DNA of 64,000 nucleotides from Leclercia sp. S52 (GCF_039727615.1 NZ_CP152474.1:3224001-3288000), one strand, 5' to 3'; counted from the stretch's first letter, positions 42,758 through 53,135 are shown. Made by a program: numbers and translations. The notes: generated by a model not told the origin, from the letters alone.

Positions 42758-43805
42758 ATGACAACACTCACTTTGCAGCATCACCGTACAGTGTGGCACT
42801 ACATTCCGGGCCTGGCGCTGAGCGCGCTGGTCACCGGCGTGGCGTTATGGGGCGGCAGTATTCCGGCAGTAGCGGGAGCAGGCTTCAGCGCCCTGACGCT
42901 GGCTATCCTGCTGGGGATGGTCGTCGGGAATACGGTCTATCCGCACATCTACAAGCCGTGCGACAGCGGCGTGATCTTCGCCAAGCAGCACCTGCTGCGC
43001 CTCGGGATCATCCTGTACGGCTTCCGCCTGACCTTCGCGCAGATTGCTGACGTGGGCGTCAGCGGCATCGCGATTGACGTGTTAACCCTGACCAGCACCT
43101 TCTTGCTGGCCTGTTTTATCGGCCAGAAGGTGTTCGGACTCGACAAGCAGACCAGCTGGCTGATTGGTGCGGGCAGCAGCATTTGCGGTGCCGCAGCGGT
43201 GCTGGCGACCGAGCCGGTGGTGAAGGCCGAAGCCAGCAAGGTGACGGTTGCCGTGGCGACGGTGGTGATCTTCGGTACCCTGGCGATCTTCCTCTATCCG
43301 GCCATGTATCCGCTGGTGGCGCACTGGTTTAGCCCGGAAACCTACGGGATTTACATCGGCTCAACGATGCATGAGGTGGCCCAGGTAGTCGCGGCGGGTC
43401 ACGCCATCAGCCCGGAAGCAGAGAATGCGGCGGTGATCGCCAAAATGCTGCGGGTGATGATGCTGGCCCCCCTTCCTGCTGATCCTGGCGGCGCGGGTGA
43501 AACAGCTCGCCCCGGCGGGCAGCGGCGAGAAGAGCAAAATCACCATTCCATGGTTTGCGATCCTGTTTATTGTGGTGGCGGTGTTTAACTCGTTCCATCT
43601 GCTGCCCAAAGCGGTGGTCGATATGCTGGTGACGCTGGATACCGTGCTGCTGGCGATGGCGATGGCGGCGCTGGGCTTAACCACCCACGTCAGCGCCCTG
43701 AAAAAAGCCGGGGCCAAACCGCTGCTGATGGCGCTGGTGCTGTTCATCTGGCTGATTGTGGGCGGGGGTGCCATTAACCTGGCGGTTCATAGCCTGCTGG
43801 CATAA
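42758..43805 (+). pseudogene. yeiH: YeiH, UPF0324 membrane protein; +1 frameshift as sequenced
   Basis: The first 237 codons give about seven membrane helices ([35 protein letters not shown] and [18 protein letters not shown] segments). At a C6 tract (43467-43472) the frame shifts after VMMLAP; five bases give [18 protein letters not shown] and lead on to [15 protein letters not shown], 348 residues in all (E. coli 349). The UPF0324/YeiH family has been proposed as sulfate or sulfite/anion exporters; the YeiE link to sulfite fits but is inference. Confidence 0.9.
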
Positions 43806-43870
43806 ACCGCTTCATCCTTCTCCTGTTAACCCGCTATCATAAGCGTTTGCGGGTTAACAGGAGTCCCTTT

Positions 43871-44728
43871 ATGAAATATGTTGGAGCGCACGTCAGCGCT
43901 GCTGGCGGTCTGGCGAATGCCGCCATTCGTGCCGCCGAAATCGAGGCGACCGCCTTCGCCCTGTTCACCAAAAATCAGCGCCAGTGGCGCGCCGCGCCGT
44001 TAACCACCCAGGTGATTGATGAGTTCAAAGCGGCGTGCGAAAAATACCATTTCACCCCCGGCCAGATCCTGCCCCACGACAGCTACCTGATTAACCTCGG
44101 TCACCCGGTGCAGGAGGCGCTGGAGAAATCCCGCGAGGCCTTCCTCGATGAGATGCAGCGCTGCGAGCAGCTCGGCCTGACGCTGCTGAACTTCCACCCT
44201 GGCAGCCATCTGTCGCAGATCGATGAAGACGCCTGCCTGGCGCGGATCGCCGAGTCGATTAATATTGTGCTGGATCAGACCAAAGGGGTGACGGCGGTGA
44301 TTGAAAATACCGCCGGACAGGGCAGCAACCTCGGTTTCCGCTTTGAGCATCTGGCGGCCATTATCGACGGCGTAGAGGATAAATCCCGCGTCGGCGTCTG
44401 CATTGATACCTGCCACGCCTTTGCTGCCGGTTACGATCTGCGCAGCGTTGAAGAGTGTGCCAAGACCTTCGCGAACTTCGAACGCATCGTGGGCTTCGAA
44501 TACCTGCGCGGCATGCACCTCAACGATGCGAAAAGCGCCTTTGGCAGCCGCGTCGACCGCCACCACAGCCTGGGTGAAGGCAACATCGGCCACGACGCGT
44601 TCCGCTTTATCATGCAGGACCCGCGTTTCGATGGGATCCCGATGGTGCTGGAAACCATCAACCCGGATATCTGGGCGGAAGAGATCGCCTGGCTGAAAGC
44701 ACAACAGTACGCCGAGGCCACCGCATAA
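43871..44728 (+). CDS. nfo: Endonuclease IV
   Basis: 285 residues, the E. coli length. An AP-endonuclease TIM barrel with trinuclear zinc ligands visible in [29 protein letters not shown] and [24 protein letters not shown]. It cuts at abasic sites and 3' blocking groups in base-excision repair, with oxidative-stress induction via SoxS in E. coli. The ATG at 43871 follows AACAGGAG. The stop overlaps the yeiI start. Confidence 0.97.
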   Translation: MKYVGAHVSAAGGLANAAIRAAEIEATAFALFTKNQRQWRAAPLTTQVIDEFKAACEKYHFTPGQILPHDSYLINLGHPVQEALEKSREAFLDEMQRCEQLGLTLLNFHPGSHLSQIDEDACLARIAESINIVLDQTKGVTAVIENTAGQGSNLGFRFEHLAAIIDGVEDKSRVGVCIDTCHAFAAGYDLRSVEECAKTFANFERIVGFEYLRGMHLNDAKSAFGSRVDRHHSLGEGNIGHDAFRFIMQDPRFDGIPMVLETINPDIWAEEIAWLKAQQYAEATA

Positions 44729-45808
44729 TGATGAACGAAAGGGAAAAGCAGATCCTGAAGATCCTGCGGCGTAACCCTCTTATTCAGCAGCATGAAATCG
44801 CCCAGATCCTCGATATCAGCCGTTCGCGCGTGGCCGCGCACATCATGGATTTAATGCGTAAAGGGGCGATCAAGGGCAAGGGCTATATCCTCACCGAACA
44901 GGATTATTGCGTGGCGCTCGGCGCCATCAATATGGATATTCGCGGCGTGGCCGACATTCGCTTCCCTGAACCCTCCTCCCACCCGGGGGGCGATTCAGTG
45001 CGCGGCGGGCGGCGTGGCAAGAAATATCGCCCATAACCTGGCGCTGCTGGGTCGCGAGGTGCACCTGATCTCCGCCGTCGGCAGCGATTTTTATGGCGAG
45101 ACCCTGCTGGAGCAAACCCGGCTGGCGGGCGTTAACGTCCAGAGCACGATCCGCCTGCACGGGCAAAGCACGGCAACCTATCTGTCGATTGCCAACCCGC
45201 AGGACGACACCGTGCTGGCCATCAACGACACCCATATCCTGCAGGGGCTGACGCCGCAGCTGCTGAACCAGTCGCGCGAGCTGCTGGCCCATGCGGGGGT
45301 GGTGCTGGCCGACTGTAACCTTACGGCGGAGTCCCTGGAGTGGGTCTTTACCCTCGCCGGGGATGTACCTGTGTTTGTCGACACGGTTTCAGAGTTTAAA
45401 GCCGACAGAATCAAGCCCTGGCTGTCGCGCATCCATACCCTCAAGCCGACCCTGAAAGAGCTGCAGATTCTGGCGGAGTGTGACGATCGTCAGGCCGCGC
45501 TGACCGCCCTGCATGAGAAAGGGGTGCAGAGGATTGTGGTGTGTCTGGAAGATGATACGGTCTTGTGCAGTGAACATGGCGCGGAGCCGTTCCTGCTGAC
45601 GCCTCCTGCGCACCCGGTTGTTGACCGTTTTGGTGCCGACGATGCCTTTATGGCGGGCCTCGTCTATGGCTTCCTCGACGGGAGCGATTTTGCTGACGCG
45701 GCCCGGTTTGCCCTCTCCTGCGCGGCGCTCTCCCGCGCCAGCGAAAGCATTAATAACCCGTCCCTGTCGGTGGATAACGCCTGGTCTCTGCTGGAGACCG
45801 CCCAGTAA
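44728..45808 (+). pseudogene. yeiI: YeiI, HTH-containing PfkB-family sugar/nucleoside kinase; +1 frameshift
   Basis: The N-terminal 60 residues form a winged helix (REKQILKILRRNPLIQQHEIAQILDISRSRVAAHI), followed by a PfkB kinase domain ending in the ATP/anion-hole region (VDRFGADDAFMAGLVYG, with GADD in place of the usual GAGD). The frame breaks at G6 (44985-44990); five bases give SHPGAIQCAAGGVARNIAHNLALLG and 359 residues (E. coli 362). The substrate is unproven. A second ATG at 44731 is equally possible as start. Confidence 0.88.
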
Positions 45809-45835
45809 AAAAGCCGGGTAGTGTCGCTACCCGGC
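45806..45835. terminator. Terminator between converging yeiI and nupX/psuT
   Basis: GCCGGGTAG (45813-45821) pairs with CTACCCGGC (45827-45835). The A tract at 45806-45812 is a T tract on the minus strand, so it mainly ends the psuK-psuG-nupX transcript. Confidence 0.85.
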
Positions 45836-45843
45836 CTGTCTCT

Positions 45844-47097
45844 CTATCCCGCTAAACCGATAAAGAACCCGGCAATAGTGGCGCTCATCAGGTTAGAGAG
45901 CGTCGCCGCCACCAGCGCCCGCACGCCAAGCTGGGCAATCTCCGGGGCACGCTGGGGCGAGACCGCGCAAAAGGCCCCGACCACGACCCCAATCGAGCCG
46001 AAGTTGGCGAAACCGCACAACGCAAACGAGATAATGGCGATAGTTTTCACATCCAGCTGACCGGCGGTTTGCAGATACGGCGAGAAGCTGAGATAGGCGA
46101 CGAACTCGTTAATCGCCAGCTTCTGACCAATCAGGCTGCCCGCCAGGGTCGCATCCTGCCATTCGACGCCCATGATCCACGCCAGCGGCGCGAGGGCGTA
46201 GCCAAACAGCCCCTCCAGGCTCAGGCTTTCAATGCCAAACCAGCTGCCGATGCCGCCCAGCATGCCGTTCAGCAGGGCAATAATGGCCACAAACGCCATC
46301 ACCACGGTTGCCACCCCGGCAGCGATTTTTAGCCCGGTCATCGCCCCGGTCGCCGCGGCTTCGATAATGCTTTTTGGCGGCGTCTCGCTGAAGGAGAGAT
46401 TATCAAAGGTGACCTGCGATTCCTCGGTGGCCGGGCTCAGCAGGCGGGCAAACAGGATCCCGCCCGGGATCGCCATCAGCGAGGCGGCCAGCAGGTAATC
46501 AATCGGCACCCCCATTCCCGCGTAGCCAATCAGCATCGAACCGGCAATCGACGCCATCCCGCTACAAATGGCGGTAAACAGCTCGTTGCGGTTCAGCTTG
46601 TCGACAAAGGGTTTCACGATCGCCGGGATCTCGTTCTGCCCGAGGAAGATGGTGGTCACCGCCACAAAGGATTCGATTTTGCTGATGCGCAGCGCTTTCT
46701 GAAAAATGCCGCCCAGCACGCGGATCAGCAGCCCCATCACTCCGATGTAGTACAGCAGGCTGATCAGCGCGGTGACAAAGATGATGGCGGGCAGCACCCG
46801 GAAGGCAAACACGAACCCGGCCCCGTCAAACAGGGTGTCCATCTTCGGCCCGACCAGCGCCCCAAAGATAAAGGCGCTGCCGGCATCGCTGTAGGACATG
46901 ACTTTACTCACCCCGATCGCGGCCTGCTCGACCAGCCATTTGCCGGGTGGGAAATAGAGCATGATGCCGCCGATCGCCACCTGCAATACGAATGCGGCGC
47001 CGACGGTGCGCAGGCTGATACGGCGTTTATTGACCGACAGGAGGAAGGCTATCGCCAACAGTACCGCCATACCCAGCAGACTTCTCATTACGTCCAT
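45844..47097 (-). CDS. nupX: NupC-family nucleoside/pseudouridine permease (NupX/PsuT)
   Basis: 417 residues with about ten membrane spans of the concentrative nucleoside transporter family; GQNEIPAIVKPF and SLIGQKLAINEFVAYLSFSPYL are the nucleoside-binding segments. E. coli has two close paralogues in this region, nupX next to yeiI and psuT next to psuG, separated by rihB and yeiL. Here one gene touches both neighbours, so it may be either or a merged remnant. Its position 90 bp after psuG, in the same direction, suggests pseudouridine or purine nucleoside import. Confidence 0.88.
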   Translation of the reverse strand: MDVMRSLLGMAVLLAIAFLLSVNKRRISLRTVGAAFVLQVAIGGIMLYFPPGKWLVEQAAIGVSKVMSYSDAGSAFIFGALVGPKMDTLFDGAGFVFAFRVLPAIIFVTALISLLYYIGVMGLLIRVLGGIFQKALRISKIESFVAVTTIFLGQNEIPAIVKPFVDKLNRNELFTAICSGMASIAGSMLIGYAGMGVPIDYLLAASLMAIPGGILFARLLSPATEESQVTFDNLSFSETPPKSIIEAAATGAMTGLKIAAGVATVVMAFVAIIALLNGMLGGIGSWFGIESLSLEGLFGYALAPLAWIMGVEWQDATLAGSLIGQKLAINEFVAYLSFSPYLQTAGQLDVKTIAIISFALCGFANFGSIGVVVGAFCAVSPQRAPEIAQLGVRALVAATLSNLMSATIAGFFIGLAG

Positions 47098-47187
47098 AAT
47101 GATTTCCTTACCTGAAAACCCGGCGACAGGCCGGGTATCCGTGATTCCACTGCGAAGACAGGCGACGGCAAACTGCCTGTGAGAGGG

Positions 47188-48123
47188 TTACGCGATGCGT
47201 TGATAAGCCTTCGCGATATCGCAGGCGAGGCGGGCATTGTTAAAGACCAGCTGGATATTTGATTTCAGGCTGTCGCCGCCGGTCAGTTCCGCCACGCGGG
47301 CCAGCAGGAACGGGGTGCTGGCTTTGCCGGTAACGCCCTGCTCTTCCGCTTCCCTTACCGCCTGGTCGATAGCCGCGTTGATGGACTCTTCCGCCATCGC
47401 AAACTGTTCCGGAATGGGATTCGCCACCACCAGGCCGCCGTTGAGACCGGTCTGCCATTTCACCGCCATCGCCCGGGCGATAGCCTCGGCGCTGTCGAGA
47501 CGGATGCTGACCTCAAACGGGCTGGTGCGGCAGAAAAAGGCCGGCAGGGACTGGGTCTGATAGCCAATCAGCGGCACGCCGTTAGTTTCTAAATATTCGG
47601 TGGTTAAGCCGAGGTCGAGAATCGATTTTGCCCCTGCGCAGACCACGGCGACGTTGGTTTTTGCCAGCTCCTGTAAATCGGCGGAAATATCAAAGGTGTG
47701 CTCTGCGCCACGGTGAACGCCGCCAATCCCACCGGTAGCAAAGACCTTAATCCCGGCCATCGCCGCAATGATCATGGTTGAGGCAACCGTCGTTGCGCCG
47801 TTGATGCCTGCCGCCACCACGAAAGGCAAATCCCGGCGGCTGACTTTGGTCACCGCATGACCTTCGCGGCCTAATAATTCAATCTCTTCTTTACTGAGCC
47901 CGACTTTCATTACGCCGCGAATAATCGCAATGGTGGCCGGAATAACGCCCTGCTGGCGGATCGCATCTTCAACTTCCAGCGCCGTCTGGGCATTTTGCGG
48001 GAAAGGCATGCCGTGAGAAATAATAGTGGACTCAAGCGCCACAATCGGTTTGTTATTATTTAAAGCGTCCTGAACCTCAGGAGAAATTTGCAGGAACTCA
48101 GCAGACAATTTTAATTCAGACAT
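47188..48123 (-). CDS. psuG: PsuG, pseudouridine-5'-phosphate glycosidase
   Basis: 311 residues (E. coli 312). The indigoidine-synthase A/PsuG fold has typical segments ALESTIISHGMPFPQN, TVASTMIIAAMAGIKVFATGGIGGVHRG and VCAGAKSILDLG. It splits pseudouridine 5'-phosphate into uracil and ribose 5-phosphate by a retro-aldol-like reaction. Its start overlaps the psuK stop, so both enzymes of the pathway are coupled. Confidence 0.95.
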   Translation of the reverse strand: MSELKLSAEFLQISPEVQDALNNNKPIVALESTIISHGMPFPQNAQTALEVEDAIRQQGVIPATIAIIRGVMKVGLSKEEIELLGREGHAVTKVSRRDLPFVVAAGINGATTVASTMIIAAMAGIKVFATGGIGGVHRGAEHTFDISADLQELAKTNVAVVCAGAKSILDLGLTTEYLETNGVPLIGYQTQSLPAFFCRTSPFEVSIRLDSAEAIARAMAVKWQTGLNGGLVVANPIPEQFAMAEESINAAIDQAVREAEEQGVTGKASTPFLLARVAELTGGDSLKSNIQLVFNNARLACDIAKAYQRIA

Positions 48124-49051
48124 GTTCTCTCTCCATTAATGCATTAACGTTTTCAGACGATAAATCAGGGTTATTGGTAAATACTGAAGCCAGCGCCAGC
48201 GAAGAACAGCCCTGGGCAAAACGAACGGAATCTTTAAATGCGGCGCCTGCCAGCCAGCAGAAAGCGAGCCCCGCCATCATTGCGTCCCCCGCGCCGGTGA
48301 CGTTGACCACCTGGGTTTTAAACGGCGCTGACCAGCCGCTTTCTCCCGCGTTTTCGCTGTAATAAACGCCGTCGCCGCCCATGCTCAGCACCAGCCGGAA
48401 CAGGCCATGCTGGTGAAACCAGGCCGCCACTTTCGGCGTATCCGCCGCGCAGGAGAGCGGGATGCCGCTCAGGGTTTCGGCCTCCAGCCGGTTGGGCTTC
48501 AGGGTGTGGATACGGCCCAGCCAGTCGCTAATCTTGCTGCATTTCCAGGCCGAAACCGGATCAACGAAAACCGGCGTCTGGCCTGCGTTTTCAAAGATCC
48601 AGCCGAGAGCGGATTCACTGAGGTTGCAGTCCACCACCACCGCTTTTGCCGCGCGGATAAAAGCCAGGTTATGGGCCAGATAGTGCGGATTAATGTGGTC
48701 AGAAATCGCCATATCGTTGATGGCAACCAGCATCTCCCCGGTATTGTCGAGCAACGATAGATAGCTGGATGTTCCCTCTCCGGGAATAACCTGACACTTA
48801 TCAACCTGCACACCGGCGGCCTGGGTTTGAGACAGCAGCGACTGACCGTAAAAATCATCGCCTACCGCAGAAAGCAGCCAGACATTTTTACCCAATAGCG
48901 CCAGATTTTGCGCAATATTGCGGCCTACGCCGCCGGGGGTGAATTTTATTTTCCCTGGATTAGAGTCGGCATAATTGAGCGAAGCATGTGAATATCCCGC
49001 CACGTCCATATTTGCAGAACCAATAACAACAATATAATCCTTTTCACGCAT
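48116..49051 (-). CDS. psuK: PsuK, pseudouridine kinase
   Basis: 311 residues (E. coli 313). A PfkB-family kinase with N-terminal GSANMDVAGYSH, GGVGRNIAQNLALLG and the catalytic anion-hole VTGAGDAMMAGLAF. It phosphorylates pseudouridine at the 5' position for PsuG. It is the first gene of psuK-psuG-nupX/psuT. It lacks the N-terminal winged helix carried by its relative YeiI, 3 kb away. Confidence 0.95.
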   Translation of the reverse strand: MREKDYIVVIGSANMDVAGYSHASLNYADSNPGKIKFTPGGVGRNIAQNLALLGKNVWLLSAVGDDFYGQSLLSQTQAAGVQVDKCQVIPGEGTSSYLSLLDNTGEMLVAINDMAISDHINPHYLAHNLAFIRAAKAVVVDCNLSESALGWIFENAGQTPVFVDPVSAWKCSKISDWLGRIHTLKPNRLEAETLSGIPLSCAADTPKVAAWFHQHGLFRLVLSMGGDGVYYSENAGESGWSAPFKTQVVNVTGAGDAMMAGLAFCWLAGAAFKDSVRFAQGCSSLALASVFTNNPDLSSENVNALMEREHV

Positions 49052-49120
49052 AGAACATCCTCTGGCGCGCAGGCCATCGCAATGATAATTAAGCGAGGTG
49101 GTAACATTTAAAGTTATTAG

Positions 49121-49150
49121 AGCACATGTTTATGTTTAAACACGTGTTCA
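49121..49150. promoter_or_regulatory. Inverted repeat upstream of psuK, candidate operator
   Basis: GCACATGTTTA and TAAACACGTGT form an imperfect dyad (two mismatches) around a short spacer, 70-100 bp before the psuK start. A related half site AGCACGTTTAAACG is at about 49269-49282, before the fruA end. The cognate regulator is unknown. Confidence 0.5.
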
Positions 49151-49283
49151 TAGTATGCGTAAGAAGGGGAAAGTAAAGCGAGCGGAGAGAGGATCGTCAA
49201 ATGAATATGAACAGACTCACAATTATTTGTAGAGACAGTTTTCAGCTCTACAAAACAATGCGACCCGTAGCACGTTTAAACGC

Positions 49284-49316
49284 AAAAAAAAAGGGCAGAG
49301 TCGCCTCTGCCCTTTT
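49284..49316. terminator. Terminator of fruBKA
   Basis: GGGCAGAG (49293-49300) and CTCTGCCC (49305-49312) form a perfect stem with a 4-base loop, a long A tract to the left and T4 to the right. On the minus strand it follows fruA by 14 bp. Confidence 0.9.
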
Positions 49317-49330
49317 CGGATGAAGAAAGA

Positions 49331-51028
49331 TTATGCTGCTTTCGCGGCGACCACTTCAGCTTCCGGGCGTTTCACCACCGCGTAAGAGAGACCTGCCACC
49401 AGCGTACCGGCGATAATCGCGAACAGGTAACCCAGCACCGGGGTAATCGCACCCGGGATCAGCAGAACAAACAGACCGCCGTGCGGCGCCATCAGTTTTG
49501 CGCCAATCGCCATGGAGATGGCACCGGTCACCGCGCCGCCAACGATACAGCATGGCAGAACGCGCATTGGGTCACGAGCGGCAAACGGGATAGCCCCTTC
49601 GGTGATAAAGCACAGGCCCAGAACCAGCGCCGCTTTACCGCCTTCCTGCTGCGCCTTGTCGAACTTACGACGGGCAACGATAGTCGCCAGGCCCAGCGCC
49701 AGCGGTGGCACCATACCCGCAGCCATGATGGCCGCCATTGGGGCGTAGGTCTGGGTACTCAGCAGGCCAACGCCGAACGCGTATGCCGCTTTGTTCACCG
49801 GGCCACCCATATCGGTACACATCATCGCGCCGAGGATTGCACCCAGCAGGACCGCGTTGGCGGTGCCCATGGTCTGCAGCCAGTGGGTCAGGCCTTCGAG
49901 GATACCCGCAACCGGTTTACCGATCAGGTAGATCATGGCCAGGCCAACAATCAGGCTGGAGAACAGCGGAATGATCAGGATCGGTTTCAGCGCTTCCATA
50001 CTCTGCGGCAGTTTCAGCTTCGAGCTGATCAGCTTCGCCACGTAACCGGCGAGGAAGCCGGCGATGATCCCGCCGATAAAGCCCGAGCCGGTGCTCACGG
50101 CCAGCATACCGCCGATCAGACCCGGGGTCAGACCCGGACGGTCAGCGATGGAGAAGGCAATGTAACCGGCCAGCACCGGCACCATCAGCGCGAACGCCGA
50201 GCCGCCACCAATCTGCATCAGCGCCGCCGCCAGGGTGCCCGGCTCTTTAAAGGCCTCGATACCAAAGGCGAAGGAGAGCGCGATACACAGACCTCCCGCC
50301 ACCACCATCGGCAGCATGTAGGAGACGCCCGTCAGCAGGTGACGGTAAGCCCCGGCAGACTCTTTCTTGCCTTCGGAAGCCGCAGACGCGGAGTTGCCCG
50401 CAGGCTGGAAGGGTTTCGCTTCGACCTGGGCTTTATCCAGCTCCTGGGCCGTTTTCTTCAGCGCCAGACCGGTTGAGGTGCGGTACATCGGCTTACCGGC
50501 AAACTTCGCCAGATCCACTTCGATATCCGCCGCCACGATCACCAGATCCGCTGCCGCCACCTCTTCCGGGGTGATGGCATTGCCTGCGCCCACGGAGCCG
50601 CGGGTTTCAACCTTCACCCACCAGCCGCGTTTTTTGGCTTCGGTTTCAATGGCTTCTGCCGCCATAAAGGTATGCGCTACGCCGGTCGGGCAGGCCGTTA
50701 CGGCGACCACACGTTTCGGCCCGCTGGTCACCGCCGGTGCCGCAGCTGCCGCAACAGGCGCGGTATACAGCGCCGCATGGCCTTTCGCTTCGCTCAGGAA
50801 CAGTTCCGGGTGGGCGACCGCGCGATTGATATCGCCCAGCCACACTTTTTTGCCGTTCAGCGAGCTGTCGGCCGGGATCTTGTCGCCCAGGACGATAACC
50901 AGTTCGGCATCGCCAGGGTTGTCGATGAAATCAAGGTGTGCTTTATGTCCCGCCGAACCCAGCAAGGTTTTCGCCATATAGGCGCGCGCCTGTCCGAGTG
51001 CAGAGTCAATAATCAGCAGCGTTTTCAT
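49331..51028 (-). CDS. fruA: FruA, fructose-specific PTS enzyme IIB'BC
   Basis: 565 residues (E. coli 563). The order is a degenerate IIB' domain (1-100), a IIB domain with phospho-Cys C113 (VTACPTGVAHTFMAAEA) and a IIC membrane domain (about 225-550; CTDMGGPVNKAAYAFG). It imports fructose as fructose 1-phosphate with phosphate from FruB. It is the last gene of fruBKA; the gap to fruK is 16 bp. Confidence 0.97.
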   Translation of the reverse strand: MKTLLIIDSALGQARAYMAKTLLGSAGHKAHLDFIDNPGDAELVIVLGDKIPADSSLNGKKVWLGDINRAVAHPELFLSEAKGHAALYTAPVAAAAAPAVTSGPKRVVAVTACPTGVAHTFMAAEAIETEAKKRGWWVKVETRGSVGAGNAITPEEVAAADLVIVAADIEVDLAKFAGKPMYRTSTGLALKKTAQELDKAQVEAKPFQPAGNSASAASEGKKESAGAYRHLLTGVSYMLPMVVAGGLCIALSFAFGIEAFKEPGTLAAALMQIGGGSAFALMVPVLAGYIAFSIADRPGLTPGLIGGMLAVSTGSGFIGGIIAGFLAGYVAKLISSKLKLPQSMEALKPILIIPLFSSLIVGLAMIYLIGKPVAGILEGLTHWLQTMGTANAVLLGAILGAMMCTDMGGPVNKAAYAFGVGLLSTQTYAPMAAIMAAGMVPPLALGLATIVARRKFDKAQQEGGKAALVLGLCFITEGAIPFAARDPMRVLPCCIVGGAVTGAISMAIGAKLMAPHGGLFVLLIPGAITPVLGYLFAIIAGTLVAGLSYAVVKRPEAEVVAAKAA

Positions 51029-51044
51029 TATGCCTCTCCTGCTG

Positions 51045-51983
51045 TCAGTTAAAAGGTTTCAAGTCAACGCGCGCCATCATCGCGGCTAACTGGGTACGAT
51101 CGGTAATCCCGACATTGCTCTGGCTGACGGCCAGGGCAGCAACGGCGGTAGCAAGACGTAAAGTGTGTTCACTGGATTCACGCATCAGCAGGCCGTAAAT
51201 CAGCCCGCCCACCATCGAATCGCCGGCACCCACGGTGCTGACCACTTCCATCGACGGCGGTTTGGCGATCCATTCGCCGGACGCGTTAACCCACAGCGCG
51301 CCCTCTGCCCCCAGGGAGATCACCACATGAGCGATACCCTGCTCGCGTAAGGCATGGGCAGCATCAATCACATCCTTTAATTCTGGCAGCTTACGGCCAG
51401 CCCAGATCTCAAGTTCGCGACGATTCGGTTTCACCAGCCACGGCGCGGCTTTCAGACCGGCCACCAGCGCATCGCGGCTGCTGTCAAAGATGATGCAAGG
51501 GCACTGGCTGCGCAGGCGCGTCATCCAGTCGGTAAAGGCTTCCGGACTGACGCCGGACGGCAGGCTGCCGCTGACGCAGACCATGTCGAACTGACCCAGC
51601 CAGGTCAGGGAGTCGTTCACGAAACGCTCCCAGTCGGCCTGGGTGACTTCAAAACCGGAGAAGTTCAGGTCGGTCACTTCGCCATCTTTTTCGGTCATTT
51701 TCACGTTGATGCGGGTACGGCCCTGCACCACCTGAAAACGGTTGGCGATCCCCAGCTCGCTGAACAGCTGCTGGAAACCATCCTGGTTATCTTTGCCGAG
51801 GAAGCCGCCGACGGTGACGTCGATCCCAAGATCCTTCAGCACTTTCGCAACGTTAATCCCTTTACCTGCTGCGTGCAGGCCAGTGGTACGCACGAGGTTC
51901 ACTTCGCCGCGTTCAATTTCCGGGCAAAAGCCCACGAGGTCGTAAGCCGGGTTCAGCGTAATAGTGGCAACACGTCTGCTCAT
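51045..51983 (-). CDS. fruK: FruK, 1-phosphofructokinase
   Basis: 312 residues, as in E. coli. A PfkB-family kinase starting RRVATITLNPAYDLVGF, with the substrate-binding AAGKGINVAKVL and catalytic VSTVGAGDSMVGGLIYG. It makes fructose 1,6-bisphosphate from fructose 1-phosphate. The stop codon of fruB and the start of fruK share bases at 51983. Confidence 0.97.
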   Translation of the reverse strand: MSRRVATITLNPAYDLVGFCPEIERGEVNLVRTTGLHAAGKGINVAKVLKDLGIDVTVGGFLGKDNQDGFQQLFSELGIANRFQVVQGRTRINVKMTEKDGEVTDLNFSGFEVTQADWERFVNDSLTWLGQFDMVCVSGSLPSGVSPEAFTDWMTRLRSQCPCIIFDSSRDALVAGLKAAPWLVKPNRRELEIWAGRKLPELKDVIDAAHALREQGIAHVVISLGAEGALWVNASGEWIAKPPSMEVVSTVGAGDSMVGGLIYGLLMRESSEHTLRLATAVAALAVSQSNVGITDRTQLAAMMARVDLKPFN

Positions 51984-53113
51984 TATGCGCCCTCCCCCAG
52001 ACCGGCCGCGATGGCCTCGCCAATCGCTTGCAGCGCCTGTTCAGCATCCGCACCCTGCGCGGTGAACCGCAGGCGATGGCCTTTCTTCACGCCCAGCGCC
52101 ACAACCTTCATCAGGCTGCGACCGTTGGCCGGTTTCCCGCTGCCGTCGAGGTTGGTGACGGTCACGTCGCTGTTGAACTGCTTAATGGTATTGACCAGCA
52201 TGGTGCCCGGACGGGCGTGCAGGCCATGTTCGTTACGTACCACAAACTCGGCGCTCAGCAGTTCATCGGTATTCACATCATCGCTGGTCAGCAGCGCCAG
52301 CAGGGTTGCGGCATCGGCTTTCAGCAGTTGTTCAGCTTTTTTGTTCAGCAGCAGGTTGCTCAGGCGCTTCAGCACCTCCACCGGTTGCTCATCCGCCATG
52401 GCGACGGTAACCAGCAGGGCTGTAGTTTCCCCGGCGGTGTCAAAAGCGGTGGCCGCACGGCTGACGGCGATAGCGCTGCGCAGGTTGCCTTCAGCACAGT
52501 CGTTCAGCCAGACGCCCTGACCAAGGTTCAGCGGTTTGTCGTTCACGGCGTGAGCCACGAAGGCGGTATCCACTGCACCGGCCTCTTTCAGGCGACCAGC
52601 GTTGAGCGCCTGCAGGGTCACCAGGTCGGAAGCCACTACGTCGAGGGTTAGCGTGTCGTTATCCAGCTTCAGGGCTTCGCTCTGCTTTTCACCCATCAGC
52701 AGTGCGCGCAGCTCTTCAGCGGTGGTGGCGGATTTCAGCTGTTCAGCCACGGCGTCGTCGCTCAGGACGTGCGTCAGCTGACGCAGCAGGCCGAGGTGTT
52801 CGTCGCTGCTGGCGGCAATCCCGATGGCGACATAGGCCACCTGGCCTTCACCCCAGAGCACGCCCTGCGGGAACTGATAGACCTGAACGCCGGTTTTCAG
52901 CACCTGATCGCGGGTATCGGTGGTGCCATGCGGAATAGCAATGCCATTGCCAAGGAAGGTTGAGGTCTGCAGCTCGCGCGCCAGCATGCCGTCAACGTAG
53001 CCGTTGGCGACGTTGCCCGCCTGTACCAGCGCGGCGGCGATCTGCCGGATAGCCTCTTCTTTAGTACCGGCCTGTTCGCCGGGATGAATGTCCTGCACGG
53101 ATAACTGGAACAT
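51983..53113 (-). CDS. fruB: FruB, fructose PTS diphosphoryl transfer protein (IIA-FPr)
   Basis: 376 residues, the E. coli length. A IIA domain with H62 ([10 protein letters not shown]) is followed by a central M domain and a C-terminal FPr/HPr-like domain with active His in [15 protein letters not shown] near residue 299. It carries phosphate from enzyme I to FruA, bypassing HPr. It is the first gene of the operon, with two Cra sites upstream. Confidence 0.97.
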   Translation of the reverse strand: MFQLSVQDIHPGEQAGTKEEAIRQIAAALVQAGNVANGYVDGMLARELQTSTFLGNGIAIPHGTTDTRDQVLKTGVQVYQFPQGVLWGEGQVAYVAIGIAASSDEHLGLLRQLTHVLSDDAVAEQLKSATTAEELRALLMGEKQSEALKLDNDTLTLDVVASDLVTLQALNAGRLKEAGAVDTAFVAHAVNDKPLNLGQGVWLNDCAEGNLRSAIAVSRAATAFDTAGETTALLVTVAMADEQPVEVLKRLSNLLLNKKAEQLLKADAATLLALLTSDDVNTDELLSAEFVVRNEHGLHARPGTMLVNTIKQFNSDVTVTNLDGSGKPANGRSLMKVVALGVKKGHRLRFTAQGADAEQALQAIGEAIAAGLGEGA

Positions 53114-53135
53114 GGTTCTCCACTCCTGCTGAAAT

